A stretch of 64,000 bases of DNA from Bacteroidaceae bacterium (GTDB taxonomy: Bacteria > Bacteroidota > Bacteroidia > Bacteroidales > Bacteroidaceae). Position 1 is the first letter of the stretch. Every line of letters begins with the position of its first letter. A model generated the notes under the pieces. The model had not been told where the DNA came from and did no database searches. It worked only from the letters and a program-made list of their open reading frames with translations. Location: contig JAFWPH010000052.1 in the NCBI GenBank assembly GCA_017509605.1, positions 1 to 64,000 of the forward strand. The letters run 5' to 3'. Positions 8,134 to 16,059 of this stretch are shown in pieces. Position numbers and translations under genes: made by a program.

Positions 8134-8216
8134 GAAGTCGAGAGTCAAGAGTCAAGAGTCAAGAGTCAAGAGTCGAGAGTCAAGAGTCGAGAGTCAAGAG
8201 TCGAGAGTCAAGAGTC
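8134..8216. repeat. AGTCRAG heptamer tandem repeat in the S9 peptidase leader
   Basis: About 12 nearly perfect AGTCAAG/AGTCGAG units follow the anchor TTGGTTATTGAAGTC. The tract lies between the yidC stop and the peptidase start and would be in the 5' leader of the peptidase mRNA. Confidence 0.88.
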
Positions 8217-8230
8217 ATCCTATCTCTTTC

Positions 8231-10165
8231 CTATTTCTTTCCTTGTTTGCGCTGCTGTTCCTCGAGTTTCTTCTGTTGGAGTTCGGCGAGTTCCTGCAGA
8301 CGACGTGCCATGCCCGACATGCCTCCAGGCTTCGACGGGTCGGCCTGGCGGCGCTTGTAGCGCTCCTCCAGTTTCTGGAGCAGTTTGGCGTCGTCGGTGG
8401 TCTTACGCAGGTACCACATCATGAGGATGGAGATGATACCGGATACGAAGTAGTAGTAGTTGAGGCCCGAAGAATAACCGTTGAAAGAGAAGAAGAAGAC
8501 CACAGGCATGAGATAGGACATCCATTTCATCATGCCCATCTGCTGTTGCTGCTCTTCGGTCATGGTGTATGACTGCTGCCGCATGCTGATCCATGTGTTG
8601 GCCACGGTAGAGAGGCACCACAGTACACAGAAGAGGCTGAGGTGGTCGCCGATGGCCCAGATGTTCTTGCCCCAACGGATGACGTCGTCGTAGGTGGAGA
8701 GGTCGCTTGCCCAGAGGAAGCTCTCTCCTCGCAGCTCGATGGCGTTGGGGATGAAGTTGAAGAGTGCGATCCAGATCGGCATCTGTATGACCATCGGGAG
8801 GCAGCCCCCCATGGGTGAGACGCCGTACTTGCTGTAGAGCTGCATCACCTCCTGGTTCTTCTGCATAGCATCTTCTTTCTTGGGGTACTTCTTGCTGATC
8901 TCATCGACCTTGGGTTTCAGCACCCTCATGTTGGCGCTGGAGATGTAGCTCTTCTTCATCAGCGGATAGACGAGGAACTTGATGACGATGGTGAGCAGCA
9001 GGAGGACGATGCCCATGTTGAGGCCCAGTCGTGTCATCCAGTCGAAGAGATAGACGGTGAAGAAGCGGTTGATATATCGGATGAGCGGCCATCCCAGATA
9101 GACGAGTGACTGCAGGTCGAGGTCTCGGTCCTTGGTGATGCCAGCGTTGTTGTCGTTGTAAAGCATGAGCTCGTTCTCCTTGAGCGTGCTGAATCGGTTG
9201 GGTCCGATGTAGAAGCTGAGGTTGGTGGCGTCGCGTCCTGTGGGGTCGAATTCGGCGGTGAACTCAGCGTTGTAGGTTTTGATGTAGCCTGACTCTCGCT
9301 CAGCCTGTACGGAGCTGAGTTTCTCGATCTTGAAGTTCTTGTCGGCGATAATGACCTGGCTGAAGAACTGGTCTTTGAAGGCGAGCCAGTATGCGTTTTT
9401 CTCGAACTCGGTCTTCTCCTTGTCGGTACCTCCCGAGCTGAGCACCTCGGTGTCGTTGTCGTCCTCGCGGTACTCAATGGTGCTGTGCTGGTTCTCGAAC
9501 GTGAAGCCTTTCTCCTGCTGTCGCATCTTCTCGTTCCAGACGATATCGACCTTGTCGGCCTTAGCTGGGAAGAATCCCTCGAGGTTGTTGGCTGTGATGT
9601 CGAGTTTCAGCAGGTAGGAGTTGGGTATGAGCGAGTATGCGAAGTCGATGCTTCCGTTGGCGATGGGCAGTCGCATGGTCACCGTGTTCTTGTCTTGTCC
9701 GGTAGGGGCGAAGTAGAGTTCGTCGGTGATGATATTGTTCTCCTTTCCGTTGAAGAGGAACTTGAGGTTGGAGTCGTCGTTGTCGAAGAGTACGACCTGT
9801 GCTGTCTTGTCCCACGTCTTGTAGGTGCTGTCCTTGAGTTCGGCTTTGCAGAGCTGTCCTCCCTTGTTGTTGATGGTGAGTCGGAGCAGTTCGTTCTCGA
9901 TGACAGTAGTGCCCTCGTTCTTGGTGCTGGCCTGGTGGAAGGGGTTGAGTGTGTCGGTTTGTTGCTCGAGCAGTTTGTCGGCTTTCTCTTTGGCTTCTTT
10001 GGCCTCCTGTGCTTCTTTTTGCTTCTGCTCGGCGGCTTCCACAACGGCGTTCTCTTGTTGTGCTGCGGCGTTTTCTCTGATTCTGTGGCTGTCGTACATC
10101 ATGAAGGCGAAAACGACGAGTGCCATCAGAACAAACCCAATAATGGTGTTTTTATCCGTATTCAT
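8231..10165 (-). CDS. yidC: Membrane protein insertase YidC
   Basis: This 644-residue YidC inserts proteins into the inner membrane, alone or with SecYEG. It has an N-terminal transmembrane helix (GFVLMALVVFAFMMY), a linker rich in Glu, Ala and Lys, a large periplasmic beta domain (about 80-360) and a C-terminal block of helices. The core starts at LGLNMGIVLLLLTIVIKFLVYPL and includes PLMKKSYISSANMRVLKPK. The basic tail (KKLEEQQRKQGKK) is usual for ribosome contact. Length is close to other Bacteroidota YidC proteins. The leader of about 150 nt contains a 13-bp direct repeat. No hairpin terminator lies between this gene and the S9 peptidase. Confidence 0.97.
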   Translation of the reverse strand: MNTDKNTIIGFVLMALVVFAFMMYDSHRIRENAAAQQENAVVEAAEQKQKEAQEAKEAKEKADKLLEQQTDTLNPFHQASTKNEGTTVIENELLRLTINNKGGQLCKAELKDSTYKTWDKTAQVVLFDNDDSNLKFLFNGKENNIITDELYFAPTGQDKNTVTMRLPIANGSIDFAYSLIPNSYLLKLDITANNLEGFFPAKADKVDIVWNEKMRQQEKGFTFENQHSTIEYREDDNDTEVLSSGGTDKEKTEFEKNAYWLAFKDQFFSQVIIADKNFKIEKLSSVQAERESGYIKTYNAEFTAEFDPTGRDATNLSFYIGPNRFSTLKENELMLYNDNNAGITKDRDLDLQSLVYLGWPLIRYINRFFTVYLFDWMTRLGLNMGIVLLLLTIVIKFLVYPLMKKSYISSANMRVLKPKVDEISKKYPKKEDAMQKNQEVMQLYSKYGVSPMGGCLPMVIQMPIWIALFNFIPNAIELRGESFLWASDLSTYDDVIRWGKNIWAIGDHLSLFCVLWCLSTVANTWISMRQQSYTMTEEQQQQMGMMKWMSYLMPVVFFFSFNGYSSGLNYYYFVSGIISILMMWYLRKTTDDAKLLQKLEERYKRRQADPSKPGGMSGMARRLQELAELQQKKLEEQQRKQGKK

Positions 10166-10274
10166 CTGTGTTGGATATAATAATTATTATTTATTGATTC
10201 TTAGTTTGTTGCGATGATTTGATAAAGTAATACTTCAAGTGTATGACTCAACCTGCTGAGCACACAACAACAAT

Positions 10275-10308
10275 AGCTGCAACATCACGGAGGTTGCTGC
10301 AACATCAC
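10275..10308 (-). repeat. Direct repeat in the yidC leader
   Basis: GCTGCAACATCAC occurs twice with starts 20 bp apart, separated by GGAGGTT. On the transcript it reads GTGATGTTGCAGC twice. It could be a regulator site or a paired RNA element; no function is known to me. Confidence 0.6.
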
Positions 10309-10317
10309 TCCAAACTG

Positions 10318-10325
10318 CAAATTTA
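10318..10325 (-). promoter_or_regulatory. Candidate -7 element for yidC
   Basis: CAAATTTA reads TAAATTTG on the minus strand, matching the Bacteroidota TAnnTTTG box. No good TTTG was found at the expected -33 spacing, so the call rests on one box only. Confidence 0.45.
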
Positions 10326-10377
10326 CGAATAAATTTTGAAATACGCACTATGCTACAAGGTTTTTTAGGCTTTATAT

Positions 10378-10417
10378 AGTCGAGAGTCAAGAGTCGAGAG
10401 TCAAGAGTCGAGAGTCC
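10378..10417. repeat. Short AGTCRAG heptamer tract
   Basis: Five to six units alternating AGTCGAG and AGTCAAG. Unlike the tracts near 3862 and 8134, it lacks a clear GGTTATTGAAGTC anchor and lies 3' of the EEP-domain gene. Confidence 0.75.
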
Positions 10418-10463
10418 TTATTAGGCTTTAGCTATTCTATTGCTATGGCTATTTCTTTGCTGG

Positions 10464-10494
10464 ATATTACACCGGGCATGGAAAGGCCAGGCAT
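10464..10494. repeat. Remnant of the palindromic element
   Basis: The stretch ATTACACCGGGCAT followed by GAAAGGCC and GGCA matches the right part of the copies at 1861 and 2130, with a few substitutions. The CTCGGCCG palindrome is missing. Confidence 0.55.
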
Positions 10495-10506
10495 AGGAAT
10501 GAGGAT

Positions 10507-10540
10507 AAAAAAAGGGAGGCGAGTGACCGCCTCCCAAAAC
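10507..10540 (-). terminator. Terminator after the EEP-domain gene
   Basis: GGGAGGCG (10514-10521) pairs with CGCCTCCC (10528-10535) around a 6-nt loop. On the minus strand a run of seven T follows. It lies about 45 bp past the gene's stop. Confidence 0.85.
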
Positions 10541-10582
10541 AATGCTGTAGGAGTGAAAGCTCCGTCATGTGAATGGCATGTG

Positions 10583-13500
10583 CTATTTGATGAGCACCTT
10601 GTTCTTGCCGTTGATGTACAGACCTCTGGTTGTGGGCTTGCCCTGTAGCTTCACGCCGTCGATGGTGTACCATTGACCGTTGTCCATTGGCGATTGAACA
10701 TTCTTGATGCCGTTGGTCTCTCCGTCGAAGTTGAGTGCGAAGGAGTTGACGGCAGGAGCGGATTCACCAGCGAAAATGTCTCCTTTCAGTTGGAAGTAGG
10801 CTCGGCAGGCACCGAATGGGATGCTCGTGGTGGGGTAGTAGAGTGTGTTATCGCTACCCAGGTAGAGTGTTGTTCCGTTGGCTTCCAAGGAGATGGGTGC
10901 ATAATTGCCGATGAAGTCAGCGTAGGTGGTCTCAGTGGCAGTGAGTGAGTTGTCGATGGTGACGTTAGAGAATACTGGATTCTCCCAGTCAGCCCCTGCT
11001 TCCCATTTCACGATGAAGGGAACGCCCGCCTGTACTTTTGTGGCGTCTTCGAAGTTCAGGTACAGCGTATGTGTCGATTCTTCGTAGTTGGTGGAGGTGA
11101 GCGTCTTCATTCCTTCGGTTGCGGGTGCCAGTTGAGCGGTCACTTGCTCTTCGGTCATGTTGAAGGGCAGGCAGAGAGTGTTCCAGTAACCGTCCTTGTA
11201 GAGTGTGCGTCCGCTGAGTGTGACATTGGCCAGCGCACCCTGTGCGTTGGCGATGATGGTTGCGTTGTTCACGCCCTCGTCAGGCAGCTCGATTTCCGCA
11301 GGAAGCGGTTCGCCTGAGGTCACTATCTTGAATTCCACAACCACAGGTTTGTGGTCACCAAGGGGCGTGGTACCGTCCTCATAGGTGTAGTCCTGCTCAA
11401 TCGTGAAGCTCTGTGGCACGAGTTGTGGTGTATTGGGCGCTGTGGGGTTGATATAGATGATCTTATCGACGATCTCGTAGTTTGTGTAGTTGGTGGGATT
11501 GCTCTGGTCGGTGAGGTCGTTCATATCCGTGGTAGGATAGATGCCGTTACGGTAGAACTCCACCCAGACGTCGGAGGCCTTGAGGTTGTTGTTGAGCAGA
11601 TCAAAGAAATTAGCCTTCACAGCATCGCGGGTCCAACGGCAGTTAGTATCACCCAGTATAATCTTCGGACGTGGTGTCTCACGGCCGTTATCAACAGCGT
11701 TAATGGCCTCAGTCAACTGCTTCCACTGCTTGCCTCGGGATGTTATAGCGTCATCATTGGAGCCAGCATCCATGTGAGTGATATAGACATCAATGAGTTG
11801 ACCATCGAAGGTCACATCATAGTGTCGAAAGCCCTTCTCAATATATTGGTTGCCATCGGTGTTTGACTTTGAGGTGTATCTGGTAATAGTTTCGTTTGCC
11901 CAAGTGACGCTGCCATTCTTACAAGCAAATTCCAAACCGTCGGTATCACGACTCGTGACGGATATCTTTCCTTGATGAGTGCCCCAATGGTAACCAGAGA
12001 TATTGGATGTCAACTCAGTATGGAAGTTGAAGTCCTCACTGAATGCCATGAGATCGTATCCTTTGTTGCTTAGGTACGTGCTGATTTTCTTCGTTCCGTC
12101 ACTCTGAGGGCCATCTGGATTTAATGTAACAGGTACAATTAAAATTGTAATACTCTCGGGTAGTCCATCCACGTTCAGTGCGCAGGCTTTGAAAGAATTC
12201 GTACTCTCGTTGATTTCCCGCTTAGCCACCACCTTCAGTGTGGCGTCTTCGTTTGTGGTCTTGAAATAGACGCGTCCTTTCGAGAACGTCATCTGTCGTG
12301 TTACATCAGATGTAGTGATGTTGGAGATGAGTTTGTTGCCGTCAGTGGTATAGACCATTCCGTCGATGTTACCGATAAGTTGGTATTCGGTGCCGAAGGG
12401 GATGTCGTAATAGTACCAGAAGCCGGGCTGTAGCAGTGTGGTGTCGTCATTGGGCAGAGGTAGTGCTACAGCGTTGAGGTACAGTCCCTTGCACTTGAGT
12501 TGTACGTTGTCGAGTTTGAAGAAAGTCTGGGTTTCTCCCTCGTGTCCTGTAACCCACCATTGCCCAGTGCTTCCTGTGCTGATGGTGAGTTTTTGGTCGT
12601 TGCCGATAGTGACATTCAACGATACGGGTATGCCTGTTTGGTCGCCTTGTCCAGTTTTGGTGATGGTGTTTCCGTTGCCGATGAAGGTGACGGTGCGGTT
12701 CTCCCAAGTGGCGACCACAGCCGAGAGTTCGTATTCACCGCTGGGTAGGTTCGTTACTGTTTGGCTGATGTTCATTGATGTAGCCCACCACTGGTAGGCA
12801 TTGAAAAGGAAACTTCCGTCCTTGTTCGACATCCCATAACTATTGGAAACAACCACGTCATTATATTCAGTAATGAGGTTGTTATTATCGCCTCTGGCCT
12901 CGAAAGTCCATCCACGCCAATCGCCTGTCTCGAACGAAGGGTTGGTGATCATCCATGTGGCGTCGATCTTGTTGGATGCCGATGCTGTCTGCCAAAGCTT
13001 TCCCCATTCGGTCAAGAAATCATTCTTTGCGATGCGGAAGAGGCGGTAGTGTCCGGCCTCGTCGCCGGTGGTATTTTGGCGATTGAGCGCCATGGGTTCA
13101 CCTGCTGCTACCGTCTTGTTCCACGGCCCGAGGTAACCGCATGCCCAATTGCCCGATGACATGGGATACTTTCCGCTCTCGAAGATCCAGTATCCATTCT
13201 GGTAGGTGTGTGTGAGATAGCTCCACTCATCGAGGTTCTTGTCGGTGTAGGTGTTGACGTACATGAAACCGGCGTTGTCATGAGTCTGGAAGAGGTCAGA
13301 GCTGTAAACCACGTTTCGCAGACCGATGTAGTCGCCACTTTTCTCGATATTGAAGAAGTTGGATTTGTTGAGTACAGGGTCTGTGTCGGCAGAGATGTAA
13401 CGCAGAGCCTTCGACTGTTCGCTGGCCCAACCAGGCTTGGCTTCGTAGGTACCCACACCCACGATGAGGCCTGTGTTCTCAGCGGAGCAGAGGATGTAGT

Positions 13501-13645
13501 AGTAGTCGGGAGAGGCGACGATGCCCTCGGTGCTCGTCACCTCGGTGAAACCACGTTCTGCGGTGAGGTACGTGGTGTAGTCTGCAGCCGTGGCAGCCAG
13601 TGATATCGTTGCCAGGCACAATGAAAGGGTTAGTTGTTTTATCAT
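10583..13645 (-). CDS. Secreted multidomain protein with endonuclease/exonuclease/phosphatase fold
   Basis: This protein of 1020 residues has a signal peptide (1-20). A jelly-roll-like module (about 240-388) begins NPSFETGDWRGW and resembles carbohydrate-binding modules. An EEP domain (about 485-770) shows the family motifs ALNVDGLP, a SED acidic site, THMDAG, ILGDTN and GDHKPVVVEF. EEP enzymes cut phosphodiester or phosphomonoester bonds in nucleic acids, sphingomyelin or inositol phosphates, so the substrate is open. The C-terminal region (about 800-1020) is Ig-like and ends GLYINGKNKVLIK, a tail like other sorted Bacteroidota proteins. It has its own terminator and probably its own promoter. 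Confidence 0.8.
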   Translation of the reverse strand: MIKQLTLSLCLATISLAATAADYTTYLTAERGFTEVTSTEGIVASPDYYYILCSAENTGLIVGVGTYEAKPGWASEQSKALRYISADTDPVLNKSNFFNIEKSGDYIGLRNVVYSSDLFQTHDNAGFMYVNTYTDKNLDEWSYLTHTYQNGYWIFESGKYPMSSGNWACGYLGPWNKTVAAGEPMALNRQNTTGDEAGHYRLFRIAKNDFLTEWGKLWQTASASNKIDATWMITNPSFETGDWRGWTFEARGDNNNLITEYNDVVVSNSYGMSNKDGSFLFNAYQWWATSMNISQTVTNLPSGEYELSAVVATWENRTVTFIGNGNTITKTGQGDQTGIPVSLNVTIGNDQKLTISTGSTGQWWVTGHEGETQTFFKLDNVQLKCKGLYLNAVALPLPNDDTTLLQPGFWYYYDIPFGTEYQLIGNIDGMVYTTDGNKLISNITTSDVTRQMTFSKGRVYFKTTNEDATLKVVAKREINESTNSFKACALNVDGLPESITILIVPVTLNPDGPQSDGTKKISTYLSNKGYDLMAFSEDFNFHTELTSNISGYHWGTHQGKISVTSRDTDGLEFACKNGSVTWANETITRYTSKSNTDGNQYIEKGFRHYDVTFDGQLIDVYITHMDAGSNDDAITSRGKQWKQLTEAINAVDNGRETPRPKIILGDTNCRWTRDAVKANFFDLLNNNLKASDVWVEFYRNGIYPTTDMNDLTDQSNPTNYTNYEIVDKIIYINPTAPNTPQLVPQSFTIEQDYTYEDGTTPLGDHKPVVVEFKIVTSGEPLPAEIELPDEGVNNATIIANAQGALANVTLSGRTLYKDGYWNTLCLPFNMTEEQVTAQLAPATEGMKTLTSTNYEESTHTLYLNFEDATKVQAGVPFIVKWEAGADWENPVFSNVTIDNSLTATETTYADFIGNYAPISLEANGTTLYLGSDNTLYYPTTSIPFGACRAYFQLKGDIFAGESAPAVNSFALNFDGETNGIKNVQSPMDNGQWYTIDGVKLQGKPTTRGLYINGKNKVLIK

Positions 13646-13682
13646 AAGTTGTTAATTGGTTGTTAGTTTGAGGTTTGAACCG

Positions 13683-13690
13683 CAAAATTA
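13683..13690 (-). promoter_or_regulatory. Candidate -7 element for the EEP-domain gene
   Basis: CAAAATTA reads TAATTTTG on the minus strand, 38 bp upstream of the start and immediately after the terminator of the GH97 gene. No -33 TTTG is at the right spacing. Confidence 0.45.
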
Positions 13691-13693
13691 ATA

Positions 13694-13731
13694 AAAAAAC
13701 CGCGAAACAGCATCATGTTTCGCGGTTTTTT
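13694..13731 (-). terminator. Terminator after the GH97 gene
   Basis: CCGCGAAAC (13700-13708) pairs perfectly with GTTTCGCGG (13717-13725), flanked by A and T runs on both sides. It lies 30 bp past the GH97 stop. Confidence 0.9.
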
Positions 13732-13761
13732 GTAAGATGGTCGTTGTTTTTAACGCAAATG

Positions 13762-15702
13762 CTAATTCATGATCACCAGTCCTCCGTTGCAGGGTATGGT
13801 GACGTTGAGTTGCTGTTTCTTGATCTGCTTCACGGTTTTCACGCTGCCTTGGAGTTGTGGGTCGTCGCTATAGACTTGCAGTTGAGTGTCTTTGGCGAAC
13901 ATAGGCAGTGCGATGGTCTTGGTGAGGGGCTGTTTCTCGGCATTGACCCCGACCACGAACCACTTGTCGCCGTTTCGGCGGGCGATGATGACGTACTTGC
14001 CAGGATAGCCGTCGATGAACTTCACCTCATCCCATGTCGTTGGCACTTGTTTCATGAAGTCGATGGCCCATGCAGGAGCGTCGGTCAAGTTGTTGGGTGC
14101 GAGTGCGAAGTGTTGCACCGCGCTCTGGAATAGGACAGCAGTGGCGAGTGCATAGACGTCGCTGGTCTTGCGTACGGTGCCGTGCTGGTTGTCGGCGTTG
14201 TAGAACTTGTTGAGGGTGGAGCCACCGAAGTCCATCGAGCCGACGGTGTTGCGTATGAAGGGGTGTATGCATGCGTTAAACGCTTCGGCATCGCAGGCGC
14301 CTTGTCCGAAATGAAGGTTCTCGGATGCGAGGACAGCCTCGGATGCGGCGTAGTTGGGATACATGCCTTCCCATCCGCGTGGGAGCGTACAGCCGTGGAA
14401 GATGACGAGCAGTCCGAAGTCGTTGGCATCGGCGAGAATATCCTCATAGAGCTGCATCATGGGCTGTTTGTCGCCTCCGAAGAAATCGACCTTGATGCCC
14501 CGTATGCCGTTGTCGTGCATCCATTTCATCTCCTCGCGACGGATGCGTGCATTGTTCATCTTGCCGATGGGTGTCTGTGGTGCGTCGTTCCATGCGCCGT
14601 TGCTGTTGTACCAGAGGAAAAGTCCCACGCCCTTGGTGCGCCCATAGCGGGCGAGTTCGGCGATGCGGTCATAACCGATCTGTCGGTCCCAGAAAGCGTC
14701 GATGAGCACGCTCTGGTATCCCATGGCAGCGGAGAAGTCGATATAGCGTTTTTGCTCATCGTAGTTGCAGCTGTTGTCCATTCCGATGATCCAGGACCAT
14801 GAACCACGGCCATAGATGTACTCCTGAGAGGGTTTGTATTTCATTTCCACGAGGTCGAATGGCACGGTGGTTTCCACGATGTTGGCCAATGGACCGACGG
14901 TGATGGTGCGCCAAGGTGTCAGTCCCGGCAGCGCAATGGCAGCGGTGGTTGAGCCTGCGCCGTTCATCTCGCCTGGTTGCGGGAATCCGATGCGGTAGGT
15001 TCCGTTGTGCTCGTTGAGGAGTCGGCATCCTACGTAGTTGCCGTCAGTGCCAGTCTCGCTGATGAGCACCCACTGGTCCTGTGGGGTCTTGAAGAGGCAG
15101 GGGAAGGAGTATCCCTCTCCCCATCCGTTCTTTCCGACAGGCTCGTCGAGGGTGTAGGATGTCTCGTAGCTGGGTGATGTGCGTGCGAATCCGCCCATGG
15201 GTCTCGATTGCGGGCAGAGGAAGGAGGTGGAGCCGTCGGGCAGTACGAAGCTACTGGCCTCGTTCTCGACCACACATACGCGGGTGTCGCGTCTGCCGGG
15301 ATAGATCTTATAGCGGAAGGCCACGTCGCGGTTGCTTACCCGGAAGATGACGTCCATCACCGGGTTGCCTTGTCGTGTATATGTGGCGACGGCCTCGTTG
15401 GCCTCGTAGTCGATGTGGCTCTGCTTGATGTTGCGCAGGTCGTAGGTCCTGTTGACCTTGTTCTGCACCACTTCTTTCACTTCCAGTCCTTGGGTGAAGT
15501 CACCGATGTTGGTCACTACGCCAAGTGCACTGTTGTTCAATACCTCCAGTCCTTGGTAATTGACCTTGTAGCAGGGTTTTCCACCTTCGGCAAGTTCCAG
15601 TGTCACAGTTACTTTTCCATCGGGACTTTGAATGCTTTGCGCATTCGCAGCAGTTGTCAGGCACAGGAGTGCCAGACAAGTCATGATTGTTTTTTTCATC
15701 AT
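13762..15702 (-). CDS. GH97 family glycoside hydrolase
   Basis: This 646-residue secreted enzyme has a signal peptide (1-22, ending ANAQ), an N-terminal beta-sandwich, a (beta/alpha)8 barrel (about 290-540) and a C-terminal beta domain. GH97 enzymes cleave alpha-galactosides or alpha-glucosides. D406 in GIKVDFFGGD sits where retaining GH97 alpha-galactosidases carry their nucleophile; inverting SusB-type enzymes lack this Asp. A retaining mechanism is therefore likely, as inference from known family members. It is transcribed alone, with a good promoter and a terminator, and no susC/susD pair is nearby. Confidence 0.92.
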   Translation of the reverse strand: MMKKTIMTCLALLCLTTAANAQSIQSPDGKVTVTLELAEGGKPCYKVNYQGLEVLNNSALGVVTNIGDFTQGLEVKEVVQNKVNRTYDLRNIKQSHIDYEANEAVATYTRQGNPVMDVIFRVSNRDVAFRYKIYPGRRDTRVCVVENEASSFVLPDGSTSFLCPQSRPMGGFARTSPSYETSYTLDEPVGKNGWGEGYSFPCLFKTPQDQWVLISETGTDGNYVGCRLLNEHNGTYRIGFPQPGEMNGAGSTTAAIALPGLTPWRTITVGPLANIVETTVPFDLVEMKYKPSQEYIYGRGSWSWIIGMDNSCNYDEQKRYIDFSAAMGYQSVLIDAFWDRQIGYDRIAELARYGRTKGVGLFLWYNSNGAWNDAPQTPIGKMNNARIRREEMKWMHDNGIRGIKVDFFGGDKQPMMQLYEDILADANDFGLLVIFHGCTLPRGWEGMYPNYAASEAVLASENLHFGQGACDAEAFNACIHPFIRNTVGSMDFGGSTLNKFYNADNQHGTVRKTSDVYALATAVLFQSAVQHFALAPNNLTDAPAWAIDFMKQVPTTWDEVKFIDGYPGKYVIIARRNGDKWFVVGVNAEKQPLTKTIALPMFAKDTQLQVYSDDPQLQGSVKTVKQIKKQQLNVTIPCNGGLVIMN

Positions 15703-15745
15703 TTATTATTTTTTGATTAATTGTGTACGGATTGGTCTTAGTTTG

Positions 15746-15778
15746 CAAATTTACTATTTTTTTCTTGAATAAGACAAA
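15746..15778 (-). promoter_or_regulatory. Promoter of the GH97 gene
   Basis: On the minus strand TTTG (15775-15778) is followed after 21 bp by TAAATTTG (15746-15753). This fits the Bacteroidota consensus and gives a leader of about 40 nt. Confidence 0.7.
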
Positions 15779-15930
15779 GATAGCCTTGTTTTTTGTTAAA
15801 CTGGTTTGACAAGTCTGACTTTTCGATTGCAGGAATGATTTGTGGATAGATTCTTTTGTTGTGGCCAATACCTATGTTTTGATACGTCATATTTAACAAT
15901 TGAAATGGCTCATCATTGAGATATTATGAT

Positions 15931-15938
15931 TAACTTTG
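15931..15938 (+). promoter_or_regulatory. Candidate -7 element for the HExxH gene at 16060
   Basis: TAACTTTG matches the TAnnTTTG box. A TTG lies upstream but at a longer spacing than usual, so only the -7 box supports this. Confidence 0.4.
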
Positions 15939-16059
15939 CAAATATTCAGCCATTGATTTCTGTAGATAGACCGGGCTATCTGAGACTCGTTTAAGCCACC
16001 TTGATCACAATTCAATTTACTACTAACTAATAAACAAATCTAACTTAATTATTTACAAG

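Larger units (their letters stand above)
10166..10582. other. Intergenic region between yidC and the EEP-domain gene
   Basis: No gene was seen. From left to right it holds the yidC leader with a direct repeat, a likely yidC -7 element, a short heptamer tract (10378-10417), a remnant of the palindromic element (about 10464-10494) and the terminator of the next gene. Confidence 0.7.
15703..16059. other. Divergent intergenic region
   Basis: This gap separates the GH97 gene (minus) from the HExxH gene (plus). It contains the GH97 promoter and a candidate -7 box for the plus-strand gene, leaving a leader of about 115 nt on the plus side. Nothing else was recognised. Confidence 0.6.
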
